From contig JAGAYS010000057.1 of NCBI GenBank assembly GCA_017940385.1, positions 41,820-105,819 on the forward strand: a DNA stretch of 64,000 bases, in the 5' to 3' direction. Source of the stretch: Ruminobacter sp. (lineage in GTDB: Bacteria; Pseudomonadota; Gammaproteobacteria; Enterobacterales; Succinivibrionaceae). Of this stretch, positions 1-8,333 are shown piece after piece. The position numbers were made by a program, and so were the translations under genes. The notes under the pieces are model-generated. The model saw nothing but the letters and a program-made list of their open reading frames with translations. It made no database searches and was not told where the DNA came from. The first letter of the stretch is position 1. Each line of letters opens with the position of its first letter.

Positions 1-500
1 CTTCCCGTGTGAGGTTCAAGCATGACCACCGTACGGTTACGTTCGATATCGCGGTGAATAACCCTAAAAAAAGTTAACGCCTTTCTGCCCTCGGCATAGT
101 CTACCCTGTGAACGGGGGCGCTTGTGAGAGCTGCCTGAGACCAGTCGCGACTCATCGGGTACGCCAGAGCCCCGCCGTTCTCCCTGATTATCCCCTCACA
201 CACCGCAACATACTTCTTCCGTGGAATGCGATTTCTAAACTGCTCACTCAGAGCTGCATTTGCGCTTTTATTTCTGGAAAAGAGGATTATTCCTGAAGTT
301 GACGTATCCAGACGGTGAACAGGATTTACTCCGGGATACATTTCACGAAGGCGCAGAGTTAGGGAGTCATCAGAATGCTTTCCGGGAACAGTTAAGAGAC
401 CTGACGGCTTATCTGCGACAAGAATGTCGTCATCGACGTATATTATCTTTGGCGGAGTATCCGGAGGATTGTACGTATAATGCTGCTTCCCGGTAATCAT
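1..500 (-). CDS. rluA: Dual-specificity 23S rRNA/tRNA pseudouridine synthase RluA (partial, runs off the left edge)
   Basis: RluA isomerises uridine to pseudouridine at 23S rRNA position 746 and tRNA position 32 in E. coli. Reading the minus strand from the ATG at 500 gives 166 codons open to the window edge. The start fits RluA: a short N-terminus with YNPPDTPP, then VADKPSGLLTVPG (about residues 28-40) and the catalytic motif HRLDTSTSG (about 62-70, catalytic Asp about 65). The fragment ends in LEPHTG, where the family continues with a HQLR-type motif. About 50 C-terminal residues lie outside the window. An AGGAAAAG ribosome-binding site lies just upstream of the ATG. The gene follows the potI terminator, so it probably has its own promoter. 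Open frames on the plus strand over 108-496 are shadows of it. Identity to RluA rather than RluC/D rests on the short N-terminus and the lack of an S4 domain. Confidence 0.9.
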   Translation of the reverse strand, partial: MITGKQHYTYNPPDTPPKIIYVDDDILVADKPSGLLTVPGKHSDDSLTLRLREMYPGVNPVHRLDTSTSGIILFSRNKSANAALSEQFRNRIPRKKYVAVCEGIIRENGGALAYPMSRDWSQAALTSAPVHRVDYAEGRKALTFFRVIHRDIERNRTVVMLEPHTG

Positions 501-684
501 AATGTTCTTTTCCTGATAAAAAGCACATCAATAATCGACCTGCATCAGATCATTACTGACAGCTATCAAATAACCAAACGCCATAAATCATCCACCGTAT
601 TGAGGATGAACAATAACGTGTATGTTAATAAAACATGTGGCTTACGGCAATGACAATGCAGAAAACCTTTCTCTGTCCAGACAG

Positions 685-710
685 AAAAGACCTGCATCCG
701 CAGGTCTTTT
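685..710 (-). terminator. Intrinsic terminator after potFGHI
   Basis: An 11-bp perfect inverted repeat (685-695 with 700-710, loop ATCC) has A and T runs at the ends of its arms. It lies about 40 bases past the potI stop codon and before the rluA start. It can fold on either strand but is placed to end the potFGHI transcript. Confidence 0.8.
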
Positions 711-747
711 CTCACTTCCGTAAAATGTAGTCTCCCTACACGGATAC

Positions 748-1659
748 TTAATCTTTACGATTAAGTGCCAGCCGCATGTCACGTTTTCTTCTGCGATCTG
801 CCCTGACTCTGCTCAGCCAGTACACAAACGTACATACTGAAACGATGAACACAATTATTGTTGCCAGTGCATTAATCTCAGGATTCAAACCCCTTCTGAC
901 CTTAGAAAATACCAGTACAGGCAGGGTTGAAGAATTTGGACCGGCCACAAACTGGGTAATAACCAGATCATCCATTGACAGTGTAAAAGCCAGCAGCCAC
1001 CCGGACACAATGGCAGGCATGATGGAAGGAAGAATAATGGTAAAGAAGGTCTTTATCGGACCGGCCCCCAAATCAAGCGCCGCTTCCTCTATCGAAGTAT
1101 CCAGTTCACGCATGCGGGAACGGACAACGACAGTTACATAGGCAGATGTCAGGGTAACCATGGAGATCCATATCGTAACCATGCCTTTCTCCGGCCAACC
1201 TATAATATTAGACATGGCCACGAACAGCAGAAGCATGGAAAGACCGATAATCACGTCAGGAAGAACCATTGGTGCCGTAATAAACAGGGCAAACATGGAT
1301 TCTCCCTTAAATCGGCCTATCTTAACAAGCACAATTGCTGCCAACGTCCCGATAATCACGGACATGGATGCGGAACTGAATGCAATAATAAGAGAATTAA
1401 GCACCGCATCTATCATCTGTCTGTCACTCAGAAGCTCAAAATACCATTTAACAGAAAAGCCACTCCATATGGTAACAAGCTTTGATTCATTAAATGAAAA
1501 GACAATCAGTGTGGCAATTGGCAGATACAGAAACATGAATCCGAAAGACAGAAAAATGAACTTCAGAATGCTGCTTCTGGTACATCTAGGATTCTTTCGA
1601 ACCGTCCGCACAATGGTTGCTGCCTGAGCAGCATTGTTTTCTTTTACATCTTCCGCCAT
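748..1659 (-). CDS. potI: Putrescine ABC transporter permease PotI
   Basis: One of the two inner-membrane permeases of the PotFGHI putrescine importer. The 303-residue protein has six predicted hydrophobic segments. The family's EAA loop is visible as EEAALDLGAGPIKTFF (about 190-205), where the ATPase docks. The stretch SFNESKLVTIWSGFSVKWY and the C-terminal GLNPEINALAT match the PotI branch better than PotC. The start codon overlaps the potH stop by one base (TAATG), which implies translational coupling. It is the last gene of the unit and is followed by a terminator. The charged N-terminal 30 residues precede the first membrane span and are longer than in E. coli. Assignment to PotI rather than PotC also follows from the PotF- and PotG-like neighbours. 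Confidence 0.92.
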   Translation of the reverse strand: MAEDVKENNAAQAATIVRTVRKNPRCTRSSILKFIFLSFGFMFLYLPIATLIVFSFNESKLVTIWSGFSVKWYFELLSDRQMIDAVLNSLIIAFSSASMSVIIGTLAAIVLVKIGRFKGESMFALFITAPMVLPDVIIGLSMLLLFVAMSNIIGWPEKGMVTIWISMVTLTSAYVTVVVRSRMRELDTSIEEAALDLGAGPIKTFFTIILPSIMPAIVSGWLLAFTLSMDDLVITQFVAGPNSSTLPVLVFSKVRRGLNPEINALATIIVFIVSVCTFVYWLSRVRADRRRKRDMRLALNRKD

Positions 1660-2597
1660 TATTTTGCTCCCTGAGTAATTTCTTTACGCTGGGTCTTGTA
1701 GAACAGGACTATCGGAACAACAAGAATCAGCAGCATGATGGTTGCCAGTGCAGCCGCAAGAGGCCAGTCTCTCGTCATGAAGTACTCATCCCAAATGGTG
1801 CGACCGATGAGGTTTGCTCCAGGTCCTCCGAGAAGTTCAGGAATAATATACTCACCCACCGCAGGAATGAATACCAGCATTGAACCTGCAATGATGCCAC
1901 TGTATGTCTGAGGGACAAAAAGTTTAAAGAAACATTTTGCCGGACGGCAGCCGAGATCATAGCCTGCCTCTATGATGGTGTAATCCACGCGCACGATTGC
2001 GGTATAAAGAGGAAGAATCATGAATGGCAGATAGGCGTAAACAATACCGATGTATACGGCGAGATCCGTATGCAACAGCTGAAGCGGCTCATCAATAATA
2101 TTAAGCCACTGCAGCAAACTGTTAAGATATCCTTCCGGTTTAAGAATTCCCATCCAGGCATAAATTCTTATAAGGAACGAAGTCCAGCTTGGCATGATCA
2201 CCAGCATGAGCAGTGCGTTGCGCAATGAGCTTTTCGAAGATGCGATGGCCCACGCCATGGGATAACCGATCAATAGACATAGCAGTGTTGATATGAAAGC
2301 TATTTTTATTGATTTAAGGTAGGAATAAAGGTAGGTCGAATCATCAAATATGGCCGCATAATTACCCAGATAAGCACTGAAATTCAGCTTTAAATCCTCA
2401 GAATTGAAAGAAATCAGTGAGGTATACGGAGGAACGCTGTCGTCAATACTCTCCGCAAAGCTGATTTTCAGAATTATCAGAAACGGCACAAAGAAAAACA
2501 GTGACATCCAGAGATAGGGCAGGGCTATGACGGCATATTTATGCCATCCGCTCAGCTTTTTCTGTCTTCTGTTGATTTTATAGGTTTTATTCTGCAT
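1659..2597 (-). CDS. potH: Putrescine ABC transporter permease PotH
   Basis: Second inner-membrane permease of the putrescine importer, pairing with PotI. It has 312 residues and six hydrophobic spans. Its landmarks are those of PotH: IPPYTSL-type text in the first periplasmic loop (here VPPYTSL), PSWTSFLIRIYAWMGILK (about 136-153), the EAA loop EAGYDLGCRPAKCFF and GEYIIPELLGGPG. The ATG at 2597 is 13 bases after the potG stop, and its stop overlaps potI. Length and motif spacing match the family, with no sign of damage. Confidence 0.92.
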   Translation of the reverse strand: MQNKTYKINRRQKKLSGWHKYAVIALPYLWMSLFFFVPFLIILKISFAESIDDSVPPYTSLISFNSEDLKLNFSAYLGNYAAIFDDSTYLYSYLKSIKIAFISTLLCLLIGYPMAWAIASSKSSLRNALLMLVIMPSWTSFLIRIYAWMGILKPEGYLNSLLQWLNIIDEPLQLLHTDLAVYIGIVYAYLPFMILPLYTAIVRVDYTIIEAGYDLGCRPAKCFFKLFVPQTYSGIIAGSMLVFIPAVGEYIIPELLGGPGANLIGRTIWDEYFMTRDWPLAAALATIMLLILVVPIVLFYKTQRKEITQGAK

Positions 2598-2610
2598 ATC
2601 CGGAGATCCG

Positions 2611-3807
2611 CTAGAAAGTTAAGGTCACGCAGGATTCAGGGTCCCAACTTAAAAATACTTTATCATCCCAGGTAGGAAGCCCCTTGTTGAAACGGTCAAC
2701 ATTAGGAAGCGTTGAAATGACAACCTTACCTGAATTAAGCTTTACATGGTAGATGGATATGTCACCCATGTAGGCAATTTCCGTAACCACACCTGTGGTA
2801 TAGTTATCTTTCAGAGGCTGGCCGTTTTCATCAACAGGCATGGTCTTTTCGAGATAAATCTTTTCCGGTCTGATTGCCACGGTTACTTCCATGCCGTCAT
2901 CAAGGTCGACATCTATATCGAGATGAATGTCATGCTCAAGATCCTTACATCTAATCACAGAACCGACATCTGGTCCTGAAGTAATCAGGGTTGACTCAAA
3001 CATATTCACGGAACCGATGAACTCGGCTGCAAAACAGCAGTTCGGATTTTCATAAATCTGTCTAGGAGAACCGACCTGAATAAATTCGCCGCGATTCATT
3101 ATGGCGATACGTTCGGCCATGGTCATGGCTTCTTCCTGATCATGAGTTACCATTACGCAGGTTACGCCTACACTTTCAATAATGTTAACAAGTTCAAGAC
3201 GCATCTGTTCCCTAAGCTTTTTGTCGAGAGCACCCATCGGCTCATCGAGAAGCAGAAGTTTTGGCTGTTTGGCCAGAGAACGTGCAAGAGCCACACGCTG
3301 ACGCTGACCACCGGAAAGCTGATGCGGCTTGCGGTCAACATATTCCTCCATGTGAACCAGCTTAAGCATCTGATTCACGCGTTCCTCAATGACTTTCTTA
3401 GGCAGTTTTTCCTGCTTTAGGCCAAAAGCAATGTTCTGAGCCACGGTCATGTGCGGAAAAAGTGCGTAAGACTGGAACATCATGTTCAGATGACGCTTAT
3501 AGGGAGGAACACCTATTATGTCCTCTCCGTCAAGAATAATGCTGCCGCTCGTTGGATTTTCAAATCCTGCAATCATACGCAGAAGCGTTGATTTACCGCA
3601 TCCCGATGACCCAAGGAGTGCAAATATTTCTCCTTCGTAAATAGTAAGATCAACATTATCCACGGCGACATTTTCACCGTACTTCTTGGTAATGTTTTTA
3701 ATTTCCAGCAAAGGACGACGAACCTTTTTTACGGGCTCACGGTTTTTATTAACCGCAGTCTTCTCACTTCCCGTAACCTTCTCATTATCTTTAAGCAGTT
3801 CAGCCAA
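2611..3807 (-). CDS. potG: Putrescine ABC transporter ATP-binding protein PotG
   Basis: ATPase that drives putrescine import through PotH/PotI. In the 398 residues the ABC domain shows Walker A GSSGCGKST (66-74), the Q-loop MMFQSYALFPH (about 109-119), the signature LSGGQRQR (164-171), Walker B LLLLDEP (184-190) and the switch VTHDQEEA. A C-terminal TOBE-like part starts near residue 290. The N-terminal extension and the stretch PPYKRHLNMMFQ are closer to PotG than to PotA. The start is a TTG at 3807: it has GGAG eight bases upstream and there is no in-frame ATG nearby. A strong terminator-like hairpin separates it from potF. Confidence 0.93.
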   Translation of the reverse strand: MAELLKDNEKVTGSEKTAVNKNREPVKKVRRPLLEIKNITKKYGENVAVDNVDLTIYEGEIFALLGSSGCGKSTLLRMIAGFENPTSGSIILDGEDIIGVPPYKRHLNMMFQSYALFPHMTVAQNIAFGLKQEKLPKKVIEERVNQMLKLVHMEEYVDRKPHQLSGGQRQRVALARSLAKQPKLLLLDEPMGALDKKLREQMRLELVNIIESVGVTCVMVTHDQEEAMTMAERIAIMNRGEFIQVGSPRQIYENPNCCFAAEFIGSVNMFESTLITSGPDVGSVIRCKDLEHDIHLDIDVDLDDGMEVTVAIRPEKIYLEKTMPVDENGQPLKDNYTTGVVTEIAYMGDISIYHVKLNSGKVVISTLPNVDRFNKGLPTWDDKVFLSWDPESCVTLTF

Positions 3808-3821
3808 GATACTATCTCCAT

Positions 3822-3858
3822 AAAAAACGGAATTAAGAGGGCTGCCCCCCTTAATTCC
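3822..3858 (-). terminator. Intercistronic terminator/attenuator between potF and potG
   Basis: On the minus strand a GC-rich stem (arms 3829-3840 and 3846-3858, one bulge) is followed by six Ts at 3822-3827, directly before the potG ribosome-binding site. Partial termination here would yield more binding protein (potF) than membrane and ATPase subunits, a common arrangement for importers. The stem may also protect the 3' end of the potF message. Confidence 0.75.
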
Positions 3859-3924
3859 ACGAGTTTAACCTTAACGGTGTTTTCCATTTGCAGCTGACAC
3901 CGGAAGAATCTCCATAACCATAAA

Positions 3925-5028
3925 CTAGCTTGCTTTTACACGGTTCCAGATTTTTGTCATTTCCTTGTTGATCTTACGAGGATGAACCTCAGGAACCCAC
4001 ATCTTCTTCAGCTGTTCTTCAGGAATGTAGATATTAGGATTGTTTCTTACCTTCTCAATTACCATAGGAACGGCAGCCTTATTGGCATTATCGTAAGACA
4101 CATAGGATGAATTCTTGGCTGCTATGTCAGGACGCATGATAAAGTTCATAAATTTATATGCATTTTCAACATGATCGGCATCCTTTGGGATGGCAAACAT
4201 ATCGTAGAACATCAGAGCTCCTTCACGAGGAACAAGATACTCAATCTCCACACCGTTCTGAGCTTCTTCCGCCCTGTCTGCAGCCTGGAGAACGTCTCCT
4301 GACCAGCCGAGAGTAATGCAGATATCTCCGTTTGCCAGATCATTTATGTTCTGTGATGAATGGAAATAGGTAACATTAGGACGCATTTTAAGCAGTAATT
4401 CCTCAGCCTTCTTGTAATCATCAAGATTTGTTGAGTTCGGATCGAGTCCAAGATAGTTAAGCGCAGTAGGGATAACTTCTGTCGGTGCGTTCAAAACAGC
4501 TACACCGCAATCCTTCAGCTTAGAAAGAATTTCCGGTTTGAATATGACATCCCAGGTTTTCATGTCGAAATCCTTACCCAGACGTTCTTCTATCATTTTC
4601 TTGTTGTAGGCAATACCTGCGGTTCCGACAAAATACGGAATGCCGTGAGCATTATCAGGATCAAGTTTTGCCACAAAACTGAGCTGAACCGGATCAATAT
4701 TTGCCAGGTTAGGTAACTTGGACTTATCGAGCTGAAGATATACACCTGCCTTCTGCTGGCGAGCCATAAAATCAAGTCCCGGAGCTACAATATCATAGCC
4801 TGTCTTACCTGAAAGGATCTTTGCATCCAGCACTTCGTTGCTGTCGAAAACGTCATAGACCACCTTGATGCCTGTTTCCTTTTCAAACATTGGAATAATC
4901 TCAGGATCAATGTAGTCACTCCAGTTGTAGATGTTAAGAATCTTTTCCTCTTCAGCGGCAGCTGAATTAAAACCACTCACTACGGCAACTGCAGCCACGG
5001 CGACTGCTGTCAAAGTTTTTTTGAACAT
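3925..5028 (-). CDS. potF: Putrescine-binding periplasmic protein PotF
   Basis: Periplasmic receptor that captures putrescine and delivers it to PotGHI. The start chosen is the ATG at 5028: AAGGA lies about nine bases upstream and the product opens with a signal peptide (MFKKTLTAVAVAAVAVV, cleavage near AAAEEE). A TTG start 36 bases earlier would place hydrophilic residues before the signal and is unlikely. The mature part carries LNIYNWSDYIDPE, TGIKVVYDVFDSNEVLDAK, YLGLDPNS, YFHSSQNINDLANGDICI and YDNANKAAVP, all hallmarks of PotF. The protein is about 367 residues, the family's usual length. It is first of the four pot genes and downstream of the mltF-like gene on the same strand. Confidence 0.93.
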   Translation of the reverse strand: MFKKTLTAVAVAAVAVVSGFNSAAAEEEKILNIYNWSDYIDPEIIPMFEKETGIKVVYDVFDSNEVLDAKILSGKTGYDIVAPGLDFMARQQKAGVYLQLDKSKLPNLANIDPVQLSFVAKLDPDNAHGIPYFVGTAGIAYNKKMIEERLGKDFDMKTWDVIFKPEILSKLKDCGVAVLNAPTEVIPTALNYLGLDPNSTNLDDYKKAEELLLKMRPNVTYFHSSQNINDLANGDICITLGWSGDVLQAADRAEEAQNGVEIEYLVPREGALMFYDMFAIPKDADHVENAYKFMNFIMRPDIAAKNSSYVSYDNANKAAVPMVIEKVRNNPNIYIPEEQLKKMWVPEVHPRKINKEMTKIWNRVKAS

Positions 5029-5171
5029 CTCGTAAATCCTTATAACGTCAAAAGGTTCATACAAAAAAACTGCTCCGGAGAGGTTTCAACATAATTAGGT
5101 GATAACCGACCGGCAAGGACAATTGTAATGTAAATTGTTCATAATTTCGCAATTTTTTTATCATTAGCAGA

Positions 5172-6728
5172 TTATTTTTTCTTCTTTTTATCTCCCTTTT
5201 TCTTATCGTTCTTTTCCGTATCAGAAGTCTCTGACTTCGCAATCCCTTTACCATCAGTGATTTCAACCTGTTTTACGACATCCTGAGAGGTGCTTCTGTT
5301 CTTTTTTGATTTCCCGTCCAGAAGCTCGTAGGCCTTGGTATATGATATGTAAAACTGAGATATGTTCTTAACATAATTAACTGTTTCCAAGGCATTGTGC
5401 TTTGCGGCAATTCTCTCCACATTGTTAAACCAGACATAATCTTTAAGTCCCTCCTCCCTGGCTTCCATACGGTATCTGGTTATCCTTGACGGTCCACTGT
5501 TATATGAGGCCAGTGCAAACAGGAGACGATCGCTGTTGCTTATCTGAGGATCACTGAAAAAACTGTCAATCATATAGCGCATGTACTTCGTTCCCGCATG
5601 TACGTTATTATCCAGGTCGGAAACACTGCTTAAATTGATGTACCATTCACTGGCAGTACTCGGAAGAACCTGCATTATTCCCACGGCTCCGCGCCTTGAC
5701 ACTACTGACTGATTAAGTGTAGATTCCTGATATGCCTGAGCCATAAGAAGCTTCCAGTCAAGATTGTACCGTTCCCCGTATTTTTTGAATATGGTTATGA
5801 ATTTTTCCAAATCATCCGGTGTTATTCCCAACCAGTCACGACGTTTGGCATAGTGAGATTCATACACCGGTGACGTACGCATGTAGCGGTCGTATATCGG
5901 TGTACCTTCCTTTGTTCCGTCCCGGTTTTCCCTTAAAAACATATTTATGGCTTTATAAAGCTCGGGGGAATCATGTCTGATGGCCCAGGCCAGTGAAGCA
6001 TTAACTTTAATCGGAATGTCGGTGGCATACTGAACGTTCTTAAACAGCCGGCGCCAGACAACAAGTTTGGAATTATTAATGACCGTGGCCTTGATCTCCC
6101 CCTTGTCAACCATATCCACCAAATCAGCATCAGTCAGATACTCATCAGCATAGACAATCTTGACCGGAGGGAGTCCCATCGCACTGAGATAGGTATTAAC
6201 GTTTTTGAGGCTTTCGGCATAACTGGAACTTTTTCTGACAAGAAAATATCTGCCTGAAAAATCCTTCAGTTCCTTAATCGGAGACTGATTTTTCGCAACT
6301 ACCGCGATTTCCTGAACCCACAGTTTTTCCGGAATGGTAAAGTCCACATAACGCTTCAAATAATTGGTGGCCTGCATTCCTACGGCGATGTCGCCGTAAC
6401 CGTCGGCAATGTATTTGACGAATTCATCCTGTCTTACGGGAATAAAATAAAATTTCAGATGCTTGGCTTCAGGATATTTTTCAGTAAGAAACTTTTTGAA
6501 TTTATTGAAAAGCGCAACATACAGCCCGTCAGGTTTGCCTTTATTAATAAAAAAACCAACCTGATCGTACGCAACTATGACCCTCAGGGACTTGTGTTCA
6601 ACCATTGAAGACAGATCCCCAAGTCGTTGCTGCGGTTTACCTTCGTCCATCAGCACCCCGTGCGCATTTGAGAATAACGCAAGGAATGCCAGAAAGACAA
6701 ACAATCTCGTGAAAATCAATCTAAACAT
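5172..6728 (-). CDS. mltF: MltF-like membrane-bound lytic murein transglycosylase
   Basis: Cuts the MurNAc-GlcNAc bond of peptidoglycan with formation of 1,6-anhydroMurNAc. A signal peptide or N-terminal anchor (about 1-23) is followed by a solute-binding-protein family 3 domain (about 45-270), then an SLT domain (about 305-450). SLT landmarks are AQAYQESTLNQ with catalytic Glu near 335, GAVGIMQVLPSTASEW (about 347-362) and ASYNSGPSRI. This two-domain order is that of MltF. The last 40 residues are unusual: a hydrophilic tail ending in KKKGDKKKKK, not seen in E. coli MltF. It is 518 residues with an ATG at 6728. It stands alone between a YfcZ-family gene and potF. Confidence 0.88.
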   Translation of the reverse strand: MFRLIFTRLFVFLAFLALFSNAHGVLMDEGKPQQRLGDLSSMVEHKSLRVIVAYDQVGFFINKGKPDGLYVALFNKFKKFLTEKYPEAKHLKFYFIPVRQDEFVKYIADGYGDIAVGMQATNYLKRYVDFTIPEKLWVQEIAVVAKNQSPIKELKDFSGRYFLVRKSSSYAESLKNVNTYLSAMGLPPVKIVYADEYLTDADLVDMVDKGEIKATVINNSKLVVWRRLFKNVQYATDIPIKVNASLAWAIRHDSPELYKAINMFLRENRDGTKEGTPIYDRYMRTSPVYESHYAKRRDWLGITPDDLEKFITIFKKYGERYNLDWKLLMAQAYQESTLNQSVVSRRGAVGIMQVLPSTASEWYINLSSVSDLDNNVHAGTKYMRYMIDSFFSDPQISNSDRLLFALASYNSGPSRITRYRMEAREEGLKDYVWFNNVERIAAKHNALETVNYVKNISQFYISYTKAYELLDGKSKKNRSTSQDVVKQVEITDGKGIAKSETSDTEKNDKKKGDKKKKK

Positions 6729-6792
6729 GGCGGCATATCTTCTGAAAATTATTACAGATAAATATCCGTGTGCAGTTACATGTCAGAGAATA

Positions 6793-7083
6793 TCAGAGAG
6801 ACTTGGCCCGCAACTGGAAAATGATGTTTTCGGCAGTACATGAAAATTCTATTCTGACCTTTTTGGTTAAAATACCGTCACTTTCCGAATCCTCAGATGT
6901 TACTGCTGCTGACTCACAGACTTTTTTTGCCTCTTCGGCATAACGGCCGAATGTACCTTCAACTGAAGCTCGGTCGCCTGTCAGCTCACATTCAAACACA
7001 CAGTCATTGTCATTGATTACAGTACCGATTTCCATGGTACAGCCGCATTCGTCGCCACAGTCTTTTAATATGTCATCTGCCAT
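6793..7083 (-). CDS. YfcZ/YiiS family (DUF406) protein
   Basis: Small acidic cytoplasmic protein of unknown function. Family features are the cysteine cluster CGDECGC near the N-terminus, then MEIGTVINDNDC, a FGRYAEEAKKVCESA helix and the closing EFSCTAENIIFQLRAK, which lines up with the end of E. coli YfcZ. The start is the ATG at 7083, nine bases after AAAGGAG. A TTG at 7092 sits immediately against that site and is less likely. It has 96 residues. The neighbours (menA upstream, mltF downstream, same strand) do not suggest a job. Confidence 0.8.
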   Translation of the reverse strand: MADDILKDCGDECGCTMEIGTVINDNDCVFECELTGDRASVEGTFGRYAEEAKKVCESAAVTSEDSESDGILTKKVRIEFSCTAENIIFQLRAKSL

Positions 7084-7336
7084 ATCTGCCAACTCCTTTA
7101 ATCTTCCGTAATGTATACAGATACAAAATTGTCATTCTGATACCGATACGATAACAAAACAGTTCCGATTATAAATTTATACTAACATAAATAAACAGAC
7201 AGATAGTAATGGTTCGTCATCATGCAAACAGTTTTGAGAATAAACTCTGAAATTAAGAAAAAACGTTCCATAAAAAATCCTTTTACGGACACGGATCACG
7301 TTTAAAAGCATAAAAGCCGGCTGATATTGTCCGATT

Positions 7337-8260
7337 TCAGCACAACGCCATGGCCGCACCGCATACAATGTTGGCGACTGCTGCTCCCAATGACGTCTTC
7401 TTGAGCATAGGATCAAGCTTCTTTCCTGAATTGGACGGATTTACGCAGTATATGGAAACCGCAATGACGGGAATCATGGAAACAAGTACAAGATATCCTG
7501 CCGGAGACTTGTCGCTGAAGTGAAAAGAAACTGCTCCGGTCGCACTCAGAACGGAACAGAACAGAAGCCATGCATGGTATATTCTTCCGCCCCTCATCCC
7601 CATCATGACAACCAGTGAGCGCTTTCCGTTAACCCTGTCGCTTTCATAATCGCGCAGATTATTGACGTTAAGTACAAGCGTAGCCATAAATCCGGCAGCC
7701 GCACCCCACATCATACTTTCCGGGGTAACAGTCCCTGCCAGCATGAAACAGCTTCCCATTACGGATACCAGTCCGAAAAAGATGAATACGGAAATATCTC
7801 CCAATCCCTTATAACCATATACCAATCCGACCGTATATGTAATGGCTGCAACAACCGACAGTGCACCCAAAATCATGAATACGGCCATGCTGGTATAATC
7901 AGAACCGAAAGCCAGAATCAACGACAGAAAACCGGTAATAATGGCAGCGATGGCAACGGTAACAATCCCTTTTTTCATTTCGGACATTGTCATTTCACCA
8001 CTCTGAATGGCTCTTCTCGGACCAATCCTGTTATCCGAGTCCACACCGGAAACGGCATCTCCGTAATCATTGGCAAAATTGGACAGGACCTGAAGAAGAA
8101 CAGCTGTAACCACGATAAGAAATAGAATCAGGGACATCATGACAGGTGAAAAATGACTGTCAGACATTCCAAGAAAACACCCGGCCAGTACCGCAGACAG
8201 GGAAAGAGGAAGTGTTCTGAGTCTCGCCGCAACAATCCACTTTTTTGCATTCATTATCAT
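7337..8260 (-). CDS. menA: 1,4-dihydroxy-2-naphthoate polyprenyltransferase MenA
   Basis: Membrane enzyme that attaches a polyprenyl chain to dihydroxynaphthoate to give demethylmenaquinone, the low-potential quinone of anaerobic respiration. The 307 residues form about eight or nine membrane spans. The diphosphate/Mg-binding motif NFANDYGDAVSGVDSDNR (about 62-79) is the UbiA-family signature in its MenA form, and a second aspartate-rich stretch, NNLRDYESD, follows near residue 200. Two ATGs (8260 and 8254) both follow GGAG. It lies 73 bases after rnb on the same strand, with a hairpin between. No other men genes are in the window. Confidence 0.9.
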   Translation of the reverse strand: MIMNAKKWIVAARLRTLPLSLSAVLAGCFLGMSDSHFSPVMMSLILFLIVVTAVLLQVLSNFANDYGDAVSGVDSDNRIGPRRAIQSGEMTMSEMKKGIVTVAIAAIITGFLSLILAFGSDYTSMAVFMILGALSVVAAITYTVGLVYGYKGLGDISVFIFFGLVSVMGSCFMLAGTVTPESMMWGAAAGFMATLVLNVNNLRDYESDRVNGKRSLVVMMGMRGGRIYHAWLLFCSVLSATGAVSFHFSDKSPAGYLVLVSMIPVIAVSIYCVNPSNSGKKLDPMLKKTSLGAAVANIVCGAAMALC

Positions 8261-8278
8261 TTTTCTCCATGTGAAGAA

Positions 8279-8304
8279 CCGGATACGGCATTTGCCGTAT
8301 CCGG
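8279..8304. terminator. Hairpin between rnb and menA
   Basis: A perfect 11-bp GC-rich inverted repeat (8279-8289 with 8294-8304, loop of four) sits between the rnb stop and the menA ribosome-binding site. There is no strong T run on either side, so it may be a weak terminator or an mRNA-stabilising or processing stem. Confidence 0.55.
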
Positions 8305-8333
8305 CCCTCTGTATAACTCACGACATCTGATGA

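Noticed and set aside
108-496. Two overlapping plus-strand open frames near the left edge
   Set aside because: They are antisense to a clearly recognisable minus-strand RluA with its catalytic HRLD motif and a good ribosome-binding site.
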